A stretch of 64,000 bases of DNA from Sisyra terminalis (lineage: Eukaryota > Arthropoda > Insecta > Neuroptera > Sisyridae): the NCBI GenBank assembly GCA_958496175.1, contig OY292278.1, forward strand, positions 31,124,001 through 31,188,000, given 5' to 3'. Positions 11,934-24,860 of the stretch are shown here, in pieces. Numbering within the stretch: the stretch's first letter is position 1; the number at the start of each line of letters is the position of its first letter. The position numbers and the translations under genes are program-made. The notes under the pieces are model-generated. The model was not told where the DNA came from and did no database searches. It saw only the letters and a list, made by a program, of their open reading frames with translations.

Positions 11934-14175
11934 TATCGATGGGAAAAACGATATTAAGACTTTGTCTATAAATTTATTTTTTATTTTTTAATGCATTTTA
12001 TTAATAGAAGCGAAGTCTTTTTTTGAAAACAAATATTTTTTATGGATGTAATTGCGCTAGAAGCTACTTAAAACTACGCAGTACCTTTAATTAGAAATCA
12101 TGAAATAGAATTTGAAATTATTTTTAATTTATATTTAGTTTAATATTATTTGTCAATCTGAATTTTAAAAATGTGATATCTTACTTTATAATTTTCAAGT
12201 TATAATTTATCATTTTCCAAATAAAACAACTTTGTTTTATATGAAATCTTATTATATATTTTATGGATTTTTTTTAAGTAGGTGAAATGTTACCTAACTT
12301 TACACTTGACGTATATATGTAGATGTTTGATATGGCAGTTTAAGAAAATTGGATAATTCTTTTCCACTCGAAATAGATGAAAACGGAATGAAGTAAACGA
12401 ACTTTCTTTCAAATTTCTCATTTCCTTCTTTTGCGGGCGTTTGTTCGGAAAATGTTAATTACATGTTGAAGCATTTTAACATTTAACTACGTTTAACTCC
12501 TACAAGCCGCTGTTCCACACGCCCTATTCCATAACAATTTTAACGTAAAGGTCATTGTATTCAACCGTCAAATGAATCACTATAAACCACGTTTTTGTAT
12601 AGCCAGAAAAAAAGTGCAAGAACTTTACGAATAGCGAGAAATACAGATTAAATAAAAATTCAAAAATATATCAATTTTTTCACCAGAAACCAGCCAACAA
12701 AACCTGTTTTGTAACTGGTAGGTTCATATCCGGTTGAAATAATGATTAATTTAGTGACGTATGTAGGTACTCGTTTTTTGATTCACCGAAGAGAAAGAAT
12801 AGAAATTATGTTGTTCCAAAATTAACCAATAATCTATAGATAATTGTTGAAATTTTGTGCATTTTTTAACAGGAACAAAAATAATTTCGATGCTAAATAA
12901 TAGAAAAGACAAAAAATGTTGCGGTAATAGTGAGTTTTTAATATCGTGGGTCCCGAAGACAAACACATTGTCTTTCAGTAGTTTCAAACAAATTACCTCA
13001 CATGTTCTTGTATCTATTGTGCAATTATATCTATTGTCTTATATTCCTACTTTTACACACATGTAATTTGTATTGTTTATTGACGTTTTTGTTCCTCTCT
13101 GTAGGAATTTTATTCAAGAGACTACTTTTTTCGTTATACCCTACTTTTCGATCCAATTAAAACAATCAAACGTTTTTTTAATTAATTTCGATAAAAAACA
13201 ACATTTTCAATTTGTTATCCTACTGATTTTCATTGAAACGAATGATCTAATCTGATATTTGAACAAGAGCTGTATCACAAAAAGGTTGGGCCGAAATTTT
13301 CAAAATATTACGTTGGTAACACGCCAATTTTATAGATTTGATTTGATATGAAAGAGCAAGGTCTTCGATACCCCCTATTTTAGAATCAGGAAAGGCTAGT
13401 GTGAAATTGATTAATGGTGTCACATTGGGGAGGGAAAAAAACCGATCTTGTCGCATTAAATAGATCAAAACTATCCATCGAAGGAAAAAGCAGTTAACGT
13501 TGAAAATAGATTAGCATAAGATTTAAATAAGAAAGGCGCGTCTCTTTGAGACCGGCTCTTTTAAATTAGAACTAATAGAAGGTTTCATTTTCAACTGTAG
13601 AAATATTCAAGAGATTTGAAATTAATATTCCAAAACTAGAAGTTCGAGTTTCAAATATCTAACACAAAAATCCAATTATACTTACAATATATTTTTTTTT
13701 ACTTTAGAAAAAAAAAATGGTTTGAAAACAGTTAAACAAATTAAAAGATGAAAGAATAAACAAAGAATTTATTAATATGACAAAGAAAAGATGAAAATAA
13801 AAAAAATGTGGAAAAAAATTGAAATTTTCAGGTCTAAGACCTAAGTAATTGAAAATCTCATGTTTTTCTTTGTTGCCTTCATATTTTAACATTCTTATTA
13901 CATTAATTACATCATAAAAGTAATTCTTTACAACTTAATTATGATAATTTTTTTACAACATATTCACTAACATGGGTATTTTGAATTAGTTAGAACCGGA
14001 GTTCGGAATTTCGTTTGATCTTCTTTGTTGATTGATTTGTTGATTGGATACAGTGAGAAAATCCACTATTGACATTGATATTCCTTTTAATTTTATACTT
14101 GTGAAAGCATCTAAGTAATAAGCAGAGCCGTCAGAAAAAAGGATCATAACTACTTTAAAGTAGCTTAGTATAAAG
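11934..14175. other. AT-rich intergenic DNA with small unsupported ORFs
   Basis: Six ORFs of 60-86 codons overlap on both strands between 12751 and 14246. None has a domain, consistent codon bias or a neighbouring splice pattern. Confidence 0.55.
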
Positions 14176-14484
14176 CAGGGGTGTCTTATCATTTTGACCC
14201 TTTGGGCCGTATAAAATTTTGCTAAAAAAATGGGCCGCGTAAACACGAATATTTTTTAACAATCTTATTACCATTATTTTGTAATTGTGATTACAACCGA
14301 TAAAGTCTAGATAATAAAAAAAGGCACCAAAATAATTAATAATTGCAATATTTATTGCCAAAATAAAAATACCAAATTGCGTACTTAAATGAAATTTTTT
14401 ATTATAAAGTATTAATTAATTTTACTTTGGGCTAAAGGGGAACATATTTTGGGTCGCATGCGGCCTACATGTTAGACAACCCTG
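14176..14484. mobile_element. Second type of hAT-like MITE
   Basis: A 309 bp element with ends CAGGGGTGTCTTA and TTAGACAACCCTG and subterminal GGGCCG and GCGGCC. Flanks GTATAAAG and GTAAAAAT agree at 6 of 8 positions, compatible with an old 8 bp target duplication. Confidence 0.7.
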
Positions 14485-16360
14485 GTAAAAATATCAAAAG
14501 TATACAAGTTTATAAAGTATCAATGATATAGGTTTTAGGCGAGGGTATGAATATGGAGATCTTAATAAACTTCAATAAAATCTTATTTTTTCTAATATTT
14601 CGACAAATTATATACTTCTTCATGGCTTAAAAGGAAATTTTAATAAAGTGATCAAAATTTAAAAAAATCAGATAAATTGTAAAAAAATACACTTATGGTT
14701 ATCAATTTGTTTACATTTGATACATTTAGTTGGCATACCAAATTTTAAACACTTTATATTTAAGGAAAATATCCATAGATTTTCACTTAATAAATATCCA
14801 CCTCAAATAATTTGAATGTTCTATTTTAATAGAAGGATTTGCTTTACATTGAATGAATATGAAAATAAGAAAACTAGGAAATTGTTTCAAAACTACTAAT
14901 AGAGTTACCACAAACGATTTACCCGAAAAAGTTAAAATCGTGTTTTTCTAGAAAAAAAACCAAGAAACTATTTTCATTCCAATTAAAGTTTATTTTTTGA
15001 GGTTAATGATTTATAAGTATCATCTAATATATCTTAAGTACCTGTGTGTTTAATGAACTTCGAATTTTTTACTTTTTAAATTTAAAAGTAGGAAAGTCTT
15101 TAAAATTTCAAGAATTATGTTAAGAGGACGTTCCTATACTTGGTACCCGTATAACAGTTACAATGTAAAACCTTAAACATATTCATGGGGTCGATTAGTT
15201 ATACAATAAAACGTTATAGATTGAAAACAGGTTTTATTAAAAAAAAAATAAATAAATAAAATATGAAAAGCATTTAATTATTATTTATGCTTTTTCGACA
15301 AAACAAGAAATTAAATTAACATTTACTCGATTGTAAGAAAAAAATGATTTTATAATAAATAATTTCCAATGCTTAGAAATTATTGGAAAAAATCAATTGC
15401 TTTCTAATTTCAGCAATAGTGGTGATGTTCTATAAGAATATTCTCTATTTTTTTTTCGAAAATTTCACTTACAAAAAAAAAGGTAATTGAAATGAAGAGA
15501 AACAAATAAAATATAAAAAAATTGGTATTACCTTTGTAAATTACGAAAATTTTGCAATTTCCATTTAGTAATTTATTTTTTTTCCTAGTTTTTTTCATGA
15601 ATTTAATGGAATATTACAACCAATTTAAATTTAAATAAGTTTTTTTGTATTTTCCGGGGCCTGAAAGATAAGGAGTGACATTATTGCTGTTTATCATTCA
15701 CATAAAAAATTAATCTGAAATTCATTCAACAAAAATTATAATATTTCAATATAAATTGTAATTGTGTATGGTAATCACATAAACAATATATCATTTTTAA
15801 AATTGACTGATTTCTTTTTTATTTTCTAATTGAATAAAAAAAATTACATAAAGTGCAACAATACGTTAATAATTGCTCGAGATCTATCTCCATTAGATTA
15901 TGAAATGGAATTTCACTTTTTACCTCATTTGCATAAAACAGTGTGGAGTCGGAAGATAATTTTACCAGAATCAAAGGAAAACGACTTTGATAATAACACG
16001 TTTTAAATTTCAACTCTTGAATCGTTAAATTTATAATTTTTGACTTCCGCATGTTGTTTTTTTGCGTTAGTTCGTGGAAAATAAAAAGTGTGGAATTCTC
16101 CTTTTGTATGTATGGTAGAACTGTGACATGTTACATTTCATGTAAATAATACGAGTTTGTACTCTAGTTATGCAGATGATTATATACTTGCCTCACAAAC
16201 CAGATCTTTTGATCATAAAGTGAAAGGGAAGGTCTTTTAAAAATATCGTATATAATTACCTTAAACGTACATTTCAAAAAAAAAAAACATGGAATAATGA
16301 ATATCGATAACTCATTCAAATTAAAATTAATATTTTTTTCAATTGTTATATATCATCACT
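14485..16360. other. AT-rich intergenic DNA
   Basis: Only low-complexity A/T runs and two domain-free ORFs (15410-15598, 15819-16052) on the minus strand. Confidence 0.55.
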
Positions 16361-16470
16361 TTATAATTAACTAAGTCTTTAGCAACTCTAGGGTTAATAA
16401 ATCCATAGGAGATTTGAAGCTAATATCTACCAGTTTTGGAGCGGTCACCTTGACCACTCGGGCACTAGTA
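16361..16470 (-). mobile_element. tRNA-derived SINE copy 5, shortened
   Basis: In reverse complement this has GCCCGAGTGGTCAAGGTGAC and the CCGCTCCAAAACTGGTAG segment. The box-B region is damaged and the 3' part is only partly kept. Confidence 0.65.
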
Positions 16471-16959
16471 AACTTATGAAAAAGATTGATAAGAACACAA
16501 ATTTTCATAATTAACCTTAACCGATTTAAAATCTCCAAAAATTCATATTAATTCTACCATTAAAAAAAACTTCAATTACCTCCTACATAATTTATTGAAC
16601 TATTAACGTAATTTTTAAACTTACCAGTCCAAATTAGGATTTTAATTGTCTCTAATTTATTGTTAATCAAAACATTAAATCTCCATTATTTTTCTGTTCA
16701 TGCAATAAATTTTTTATTATTTAAATATTTTTCTCAGATTAGTATTTCAGATATTGAGTTGAGTGACGACATTTTTTTATTAGACTAATATAAAGTACTT
16801 GTGAGAAAATTAAAAGTTTTATCTTTTGTTAGCTAACTTTTACGATCGTTAAAAAAATCACTTTCTGCCGATAAAATAATAGTGAGCAAGAAAAACGCTG
16901 AGAATGACTATGAATTAGTCTCGGAAGAGATAAATTTTTAGTTAAACGTTCAATTTCAG

Positions 16960-17590
16960 TATATTCTCGGCAAGATCCGTCACTATAGTCCACCATTCTA
17001 TCTTGTCCATTTTTCCGGTATCAACTTCAAAGCCAAATTAATAATTTCTCTTATTTATAAGTAGGCAATAGTTTTTTAAAAAATAAATGATCTCAATTCC
17101 TTCCATGCTGAAAGGTAAGCTATTACAAGTATAGTTTGCTTTGCGCCCATGCAGGTAACTTTCAATATTCGCCTTTGGTAGAAGTAGGGGATACTTGAGC
17201 TTCAATTTTTTTTAATAAGAAAAGGATTTTGTGTTTGATTGTCTGATAATTTTCGATTTTTGGATAAATTATATTTATCTTGGACGTTTTTGAAAATGCT
17301 CTAGCTTCATTTGTAGTTCCTTTGTTAACAGTACAAGGTTTTCAGCGTATCTGGCGACTTTGATTATTTTCCTATCCATTGCAAAAGTCAGTACTCCTTA
17401 AAGATCTCATTTTTAACATTTTTGCGTAGACATTAAAAAAGGAGGTAAAAGGAATATCTGAAGCGTTGTCCTTTTTCGTCTACTCATGAGTTTCTTCAAG
17501 AATATTCTGAAATTTCTTCCCTTGAAAGTGTCAAAGAAGTACGTGAAAATATGAGCTTAGTTGCGTGTTTAACATCTATCATTCTCTTTT
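16960..17590 (-). pseudogene. Non-LTR retrotransposon reverse-transcriptase remnant
   Basis: The minus-strand translation carries FNVYAKM, resembling the LFN-x-Y-x-x-x-M motif, and about 25 codons later DRKIIKVARYAENLVLLTKELQ, resembling the KI-x-x-x-RYADD-x-VLIA block with the catalytic ADD changed to AEN. Further on KIEWWTIVTDLAENI resembles the basic, Trp-containing end of such ORFs. Several frameshifts and stops lie between. Family assignment is not possible by eye. Confidence 0.5.
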
Positions 17591-18995
17591 CGTTTTATCC
17601 TTCTGAATTTATCTTTCTTTTAAATTTCAATTTTAAATAAGCCAATTAAGCATTGTTAAAAATCAGCAGACAAAAGTTAAGTCACTACTATATATTCTTA
17701 GTAATTCCAATTCTTATACATTTCAGCAAATATTTCTTTTTCATACTAAAATACTAAAAAATATTATTAATTGATTTTTTATACTTAATAGTTTAAAAAT
17801 GTGCTAAATATTTTAACTTAGCATAAGCTAGTTGTGGCTCATTCTAATCTTTATCAGTTGGGAAATCATTAATTTTCTTAGTTTAAAAATTGTAAAACAA
17901 ATTTTCCAGAAATAAACGCAAGCATACTTTTAATCAATCGCTATTTTTTTTGTTATTTAAATATGGAGGTCAAATTCTGCGAAGGTGAGAAAAATTTTAA
18001 TAATTTCTTACTAAAACCCCAAAATAGCTTCGTTATAAATATTTGCATTGTTCCGCTGATGGCGACTTTTAAAATAAATTGGTAAGTAAAAGAAGAGGGG
18101 AAAATAAAGGACTTGTATTTAAAATACTAATGATGTATGCTACTTATGTAAATTATATACCTTAGAAAATTTATAATAGATTTTGCAGCACGATACTTGG
18201 AAATTTTTGGTTTTCAAGAAAAATAGAGACGATTCTTTTTTTTTTGTGTGTGTTGCAAAACCCACTAACTATTATATCAATGAATTAAAAGTGCATACAA
18301 AAACATAGGATTTATTCTCATAAGAAATTATAGTGAACAATTAAGAAATTCAAATTTAGTTAAGTTACCCTTACGTATATCACTAGCGGAAAAGTTTTAG
18401 TTTCAACTTGTAGAGCATTAATTTTCGTGCATGAATTCTTTTTAAAGAAAAAGTTATTTTCAAATTATTAAAGTCAACTGGGATTTGGAAATGAAAAATA
18501 ATTCCAATTAGTTACAATTATAATAATAAATAAATAAAAATTAATAAATTAATTCTGAGTAGTAAAATCACATTAAGGTGTCACACTTCGAAGTCCCAGT
18601 TCAAATCAACCCTCAAATTTAGGCTGTTTCAGTGTTTGACAACCTTTTTTGAAAATCAAAATTTTCAAAATAGAATCTTTAAGTGCTTCATCTTTCATAA
18701 AAGAAGTCAATCGGTAGGCAGATTTAAAAAAAATCGAAGAGGTTTTTACCGAAGTCAATGAAAGTTGGTCTTCTACTACTGCTGAATACGGTACTATGGT
18801 ACCTTCAGATTACCAGCAAGAAAAGAGATATATTCTATGTTCATATTTTTTTATTGTTTAGTAATTGTACTGTTACTCACTTTATTTGGTCCTCATATAA
18901 CAAGGGTTATTTACCTTTGAATCCAAGAAAAACTTTGGTTTTAATCAGAGAAAAGAGACTTATATAAAAGTCCAATTCTGTGTTAAAAATGTATT
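17591..18995. other. AT-rich intergenic DNA
   Basis: Follows the RT remnant. No continuation of the retroelement could be read, and no other feature is supported. Confidence 0.5.
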
Positions 18996-19160
18996 CGAAA
19001 TTTGGGCTACTCTGTTGGTAAATCCCAGAACTTCGGTTTGCTGAACACTAGTTTTCGCTATATTAAATTAGCCTTGGCCAAATATAATTTTGTAAAGCGA
19101 TAACTAGTGGTCGGCTAACCAAAGCTTTTAGATTTACCGACAGAGTAGCCCAAACTTTCG
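18996..19160. mobile_element. Palindromic MITE
   Basis: A 165 bp palindrome with arms beginning CGAAATTTGGGCTACTCTG and, inverted, CGAAAGTTTGGGCTACTCTG. Similarity continues about 65 bp inward on each side. No clear target duplication is visible. Confidence 0.75.
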
Positions 19161-19670
19161 CCCATTTTAATTGAACTTCTTTATAAGTATCTTTTTCTTG
19201 GTAAATGCTATTCATATTTTAAAAGTCTAGTCAACTGTCAATTTACATAAGAAATTGATTTTTGACCCATAAACTTAAGTTTGAGTTATTGAACTTATCG
19301 TTTAACATAATTTTTTCGAGTTATAAAGGATTTTTTAAGGGACTCGATATTGACGTCAGGCTATACAGTTATCGACTTAGCGAAACTTTACTCCATACAT
19401 AGTTTATTTTTTTTATCAATCATCAATTTCCTCCAGTTGAATAAAATATAATAATCGTTTTTGGAGCAATACTAGCTATAGCTTCAAAGAGGGAAAATAT
19501 TATTAGTTGCTCGCAAAAGTTTACGTGAGTTGTTATCACTTTGAAAATATTGTCGACATAATTTTAGGACGCAGATAAATTTACAAATAAAATTAAGTTT
19601 TAAAAAAACCCTTTTAATTCTTACGGTTAATCTGTCAAGCGTTTATAAAATAAAATAAAATCTACGAATA

Positions 19671-19820
19671 GATCTACTGGTGCCCGCTCCAAAAATAGTA
19701 GATGGTGGGTTCAAATCTTGTATCGAACAAATTTTCGATAACTCTTGATATACGGATTTTTATTAACCCTTTAGCCGGTAAAGACCTTATTAGTTATAAA
19801 GCGACGGTTAATAACAATAA
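19671..19820 (+). mobile_element. tRNA-derived SINE copy 6, head-deleted
   Basis: The box A region is largely lost (GGTGCCCGCTCC), but box-B-like GGGTTCAAATC and the tail CGACGGTTAATAA are present. Like copy 2, it is followed at once by a hAT-like MITE. Confidence 0.7.
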
Positions 19821-19859
19821 AAAAAATAATGAATCCTGAATTTTTAAACACTACTATTT

Positions 19860-20095
19860 AAGTGGTTCTTAACTTTGTTGGAGGTACTGAACTCCGTCAG
19901 TTTTACATATGCATTCACTAAATCCTTCTTAGTAGGAAAAAATGATTTTTTCAAATTCAAAACAAAAGTATAAATATATTAATTTATAGGTATATACATG
20001 TCATATAAGTCGGGGTGTGTATTGACTTTCACCGAACCCGCGAGACTGACTCACTGAGCCCCTGAGGTCCGATTGAACTCTGGTTAAAAATCACT
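19860..20095 (+). mobile_element. hAT-like MITE, full-length copy
   Basis: It begins AGTGGTTCTTAACTTTG and ends CTCTGGTTAAAAATCACT, an imperfect inverted repeat of its start. The internal GAGGTACTGAACTCC and GAACCCGCGAGACTGACTC are shared with the two related copies. Confidence 0.65.
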
Positions 20096-22026
20096 ATTCT
20101 ATTTTAAAGACCATTCATTTGAAATCAACCGTTGCCATAATCTTTACAACTGACATGAATTTTAATTTTACATATATAAAAATATCATTCTAATTCGTAA
20201 ATATACCTAAATTCGAACCAATTTGTTATTCATTTGAAGATATCTTTTTGATTACAGTTTACAACTTTATAAATTGGTTTGATTGTTTGGTAAATTAATA
20301 TTCAAATTTTACTTTCATATTCTCTCAAAAACATGCCGCTTTATTAAAAAAAATTAAAGCAATATTCCTAATCATTATTGCGTGCAGCTTTCAATTCAAT
20401 CTCAACAGGTTTTTACTTTCATATTCGGAAGTCGTTATTGAATGTTTTTGTATTGATTTACTATTTCGTAATTTTTTTCATATGATAAAAAAACCTGTCG
20501 GTTTATAATAAACTAATTGACTTGAGTTTAATGAGTAGGAATGCAATCCATATAATTATACAAAAACATTTCTCATTTATAATAATCTCAAGGTTAAAGT
20601 TAATATTACAATTTATGGATTTGTCTTATTTTTTAAATTGACATTTTCCTACATGTTCAATAAAGAAATTGATTTTATTAAACGCTTATATACGACAAAT
20701 GTAATTAATTTTTGTTTTATTTTTACTTTTTGCCTTGAAAATTTAACCAAGGATTTAATGTGATACATTGTCCAGAAGAATATTCTCGTGAAAATATTTA
20801 AATTAAAATTTTTGAACACAAGAAAATCCTCAATTATATCATGAATACAATAAAGACAATGTTTTATTGAGACAATGAGCTTTAGTGGTAGAATATTTCT
20901 CTTGTTAACTAAATCTCATAATTCAATGCTATTGGGAAAAAAAATCGTACATGATATTTGTTGACTTCCAACAATGAAATATGCATTTGGTATTTAACAA
21001 GAGATGATAGAGACAAGACCGAGCGAAAAATGTTGAAGAAAAAAACATAATTGAAAATACCTTGAACTTTCTCAGTTTTAAAAGTTTAAAATGGAAAAAC
21101 CATTGAATAAGTTATTTGTTCTCTATAGAATCCGAACAATGACATTGAAGATAGATACGCGACGTCTTTATTCATTTAATTCATATTTACAACCCATTAC
21201 TCACTTTACTGCTCAACTAATAATACTGTTAGAAGTGGCTTCGCTTTTACTAACCTAACAGTACTCTGTGTATGATTAATAAAATATAATTACTATGTAA
21301 ATTTAAATGCAATAAATGATTCAATATATATATGTCAATCACAAATTACTTATTATTTTATTTGCATAGAGAAAATACTATTGTAGTACATTTTTTTCTT
21401 TTGAAAATGAAAATGTGTGAATTATTTTCACAATTTTGGCAGGTTAACCATTATTCAGAGAAAGGATTCGTGTGAGTATTGCAGGGTAAAACGATCATTT
21501 TTTCACTATTTTTTTTTTACTTGTTCACTACGGCATTAAATATAAAATTTAAAACTGTTATTATCATGCAGGAAAATATTATAGATTTTTTTTCTAGAAT
21601 CCTTATTTATTTCGTTGGAATTAAAGTTCATTTGGGGAGCGTAGTTTTTGGGATTGTAGAGATTTATGTTTGCTCAACATCTAATATGTATATCTAGTAG
21701 TAAGTCAATAAACAGTTTACTCTGGTGCGGATTTATTTTATTTCATATGTCAAATTACATAGCTTATATCTAATTGTTTTCCTCTTTTCTTTTTTATCAA
21801 CAACCCTCGTTCCCAGGCTACCCTACATGTCGCCTCAATCCTCGATACTGGCTCATTTTCTTGTTGGCTAATTGACTGAACCGCCACAGGATGTTGACTT
21901 TGGCGCCATCTACAAAACTAATATAACAATGAAATGAACATTTTTATTTGGTTTCTATTGCCCAGCAAGTTCAGGTTCTGTGTGGTTCAATTCTTTCCCC
22001 AGCTTCATCCATCGCTGGTGAGGTTT
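20096..22026. other. AT-rich intergenic DNA
   Basis: A 9 bp inverted repeat, TACTGTTAG at 21224 and CTAACAGTA at 21255, and a GC-richer patch at 21800-22020 containing GGCGCCATCTAC are the only structure. Neither gives a coding signal. Confidence 0.5.
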
Positions 22027-22741
22027 TGAAAGTTATACTTATTTAGGCGCACCATGAAAGGGAAAAAAATGGTGTTCGGAAGTTAGCTTGGAATGCTTTG
22101 GAATGTTCACTGAACAGTATAGAAATTTGAAGTAAACATAGCAAAATGCAACTGTACGTGTGCCCAATCGGGTAACTTCTGTTACATATAAACATGAACC
22201 AAGTCACTTATGCGAGATAATGTATGTGTTTTTTGAAACTAAAAGTAACTTTAATGCTTTTAATTTGTGTTTTAGCGATCAATAATCTATTTGTTTAAAT
22301 TTCAACCAAATTTTTTGAAATTATAACTGTTGAAATAGTAATGAAATAATGAATATTATAAGTCAATATGACAAGAGGCAATTGATGTTTTATATGTCGC
22401 AAAGCAACAGAACAAAGAATGGAAACACTTGTAAATATGTGTGAGTAAAAACCAAATATTAAAATCAATGTTTCAATTTTAAACTAGCGGATTGATGTCA
22501 TTTGTTTCAACTGTCATTTCGATTTCACTTAATTGTTAGATGGGTCAGTGTTTGCTGTTAAAATTTCCACGGATGGTTACCAGTATTTGATAATTATAAT
22601 GGTGCAAATTCTGTTAAAAACTTTAGTTATAAGACAAGAACGAATGAAACTTATTTCCAGAAAAAAATACTTTTTCAATGAATTGTAACTTCGTACATAC
22701 GTTCATAAGTACATACAAACTTTTTTTTTTAATTCGGATTA
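22027..22741. repeat. Dispersed ~750 bp repeat, copy B
   Basis: Partner of 4554-5312, same orientation, roughly three quarters identical by eye, with small indels such as an extra segment after AAATGGTGTTCGG. Confidence 0.7.
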
Positions 22742-23825
22742 GCTCAGAATTTCAATCTGTTTTCTATGATGTTACTTGGGGTTTTCAGATCTTTTCAACA
22801 ACCTCAAATATGCACCCTTTTTGTCTTAGGATATGATCCATTTAGTTAGCTTTTCTGAAGTGAACATAATATTTTAAATCTTCTTTTGGTTGTTTTATAT
22901 ATAGTACATTAAGTAGTTTTCGACAAAAAATATACTAAAATATTATCATTATACACCACAAAATCAAACAGACTCCAAGTGTCCTTAGAAAAACAAGCAG
23001 TTGGTTAATTGAAAATTAAATTTTTACAATTTCTTTCCAAGGCAGTTTAGTTTTATAGAAAAATGAATTAAAATGTACCGTTTTTAGACCGTTATCTTTT
23101 TGGAAGCATAAATCTTTACTGAAATACGTGGGCTGTTTATATAATTTGGTGCGATGTTGTCTGAAGAGGTAAAACTTCTGAAAATACAAATGTTTTCATA
23201 GATACCACTACTTCGCTAACACCTGTGAGTTTCCATTTTATTTGCCAAATGATATATTTTTAATTCTGTATAACTTGCTGGCATATATTGGTGCCTGATT
23301 TATTTTGATAGGCATTTAATTCAATAAAATGGATTTACAAAAATGTGTTTAACTTTCAGGTTTGGAAAATGAATCGTTACCTTTATTTTTATTATTTAAG
23401 TCGAATTCTGAAACTTTTTTTGCATGATTTATTGAGCTCCTTCAAGTTATCATTGCACTTCTTGAAATTAAGTGAAAAAACAACATGTAATATTTTATTT
23501 TCGTCGCTATATATATACGGTTGCTACTGGAAAAAAAGAAAAATTATTTCAACTACTAATTAAATATTGCTAGATTACTATTAATGAGGAAAACTCTTAA
23601 GTGTTAATAATAATAAAATGATAGATTTCTACCAAAAACCGATACTCAACAAGATATATCTCAAATAAACATTGCCAAATTTTGTATTCAGGTACATATT
23701 TTTAGTGCATTCTGCGCAGGATCAAATATTTTCAGACAGAATGCTAGTTTACTAAAAGAGAACCAAAAATGAAACAAATTTCGGTAAGTCATAAACCAAA
23801 AGTATTAAAAAGATAATATTTTAAG
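22742..23825. other. AT-rich intergenic DNA
   Basis: Nothing recognisable; the 72-codon ORF at 23345-23563 has no motif. Confidence 0.55.
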
Positions 23826-24057
23826 TCCGTTGTTCCTAACCTTGTTGAAGGTACTGACCCCCACCAGTTTCATATGCGCATTTACCGAACCCTTTTTAAT
23901 TAGAATAATAAAATATATTTTTTTTCAAATTCAAAACATAGGTTTATAGGTATACATATAGGTCATATAAGTTGAGAGTGAGCTTACCCTTCGCCAAACC
24001 CGCGAGACTGACTTATGCAACCCCAGGGGTTCGATTGAACCCAGGTTAGAAGCACTG
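23826..24057 (+). mobile_element. hAT-like MITE, full-length copy
   Basis: The ends TTGTTCCTAACCTTG and CCAGGTTAGAAGCACTG are inverted relative to each other. The interior has CATATGCGCATTTACCGAA and AACCCGCGAGACTGACTTA as in the other copies. Confidence 0.7.
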
Positions 24058-24710
24058 CTGTAAGGTATCTTCGCTCTACACGATCCCTAGAAAGTTCCCA
24101 ATCGATTTTTAATTTTTCTTTACCTACTTGAAAAATTGGTTGCAAATTAGCAATACTGCGTAAATATACAATAAATTAGTGTAGAACCCGTAAGGCTCCA
24201 TCCTAAGGGAAAGTATTATGGACAGAGATAAGCTGCTTTAACTACAACGAAATGAAATTTTGGTGGAGAAGACCTGTTATGAAATCTGTTGAGCTCAGTA
24301 GTTCAGATACAACGGAAGCTGTAATCTGCATGGAGTGGATGCAGATAGTGTGAGAGAGACTATTTCTCCACTCTTAATATATAAGACTACTAATTTGGAT
24401 TATTGATTGCCGCTAAAACAAAATGAGTCACAAAAACATATTTATGTCTTCCCGATTTTTGAACTTTAACATCGAAATACCTTTCATAATATCAAAAAAC
24501 GTCCTACAGTATTGATATTTTTAAGATACATTTTTGATAGATCGATGGATAGTTTGAATCCTTAAAACAATCAAAAAAGTACCACTGGTTTATTTTTAAA
24601 GATTTCTTAACTTGTCGGCGATTTGATTTTCCTGCTTGGCTAATGTTATTTTTACCTAACAAACTATTAGATTTGCTTGACCGAAGATTATATAGGAGAA
24701 GGTATTCCAA
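24058..24710. other. Intergenic DNA with a GC-richer patch
   Basis: About 24180-24380 is more balanced in composition (TAAGGCTCCATCCTAAGGG, GGTGGAGAAGACC), suggesting old transposon coding sequence, but no motif survives. Confidence 0.45.
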
Positions 24711-24860
24711 TTCTGCAATGCATGAAGGGAAATGTGTCAAAAAGGCGCCGCCACTGTAGTGTCCGAAGTACTAAGTATGTATGGTAATATAGGTAGTACT
24801 CCTGGAACACTTCTGGCGGCGTCACATCTTAACACATTTCCTATCATGCATTGCCAGAAT
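24711..24860. mobile_element. Palindromic MITE
   Basis: The arms ATTCTGCAATGCATGA / TCATGCATTGCCAGAAT and GGAAATGTGTCAAAAAGGCG with its inverse pair with a few mismatches across about 150 bp. GGCGCCGCC at the inner edge is the most GC-rich spot in the area. Confidence 0.7.
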
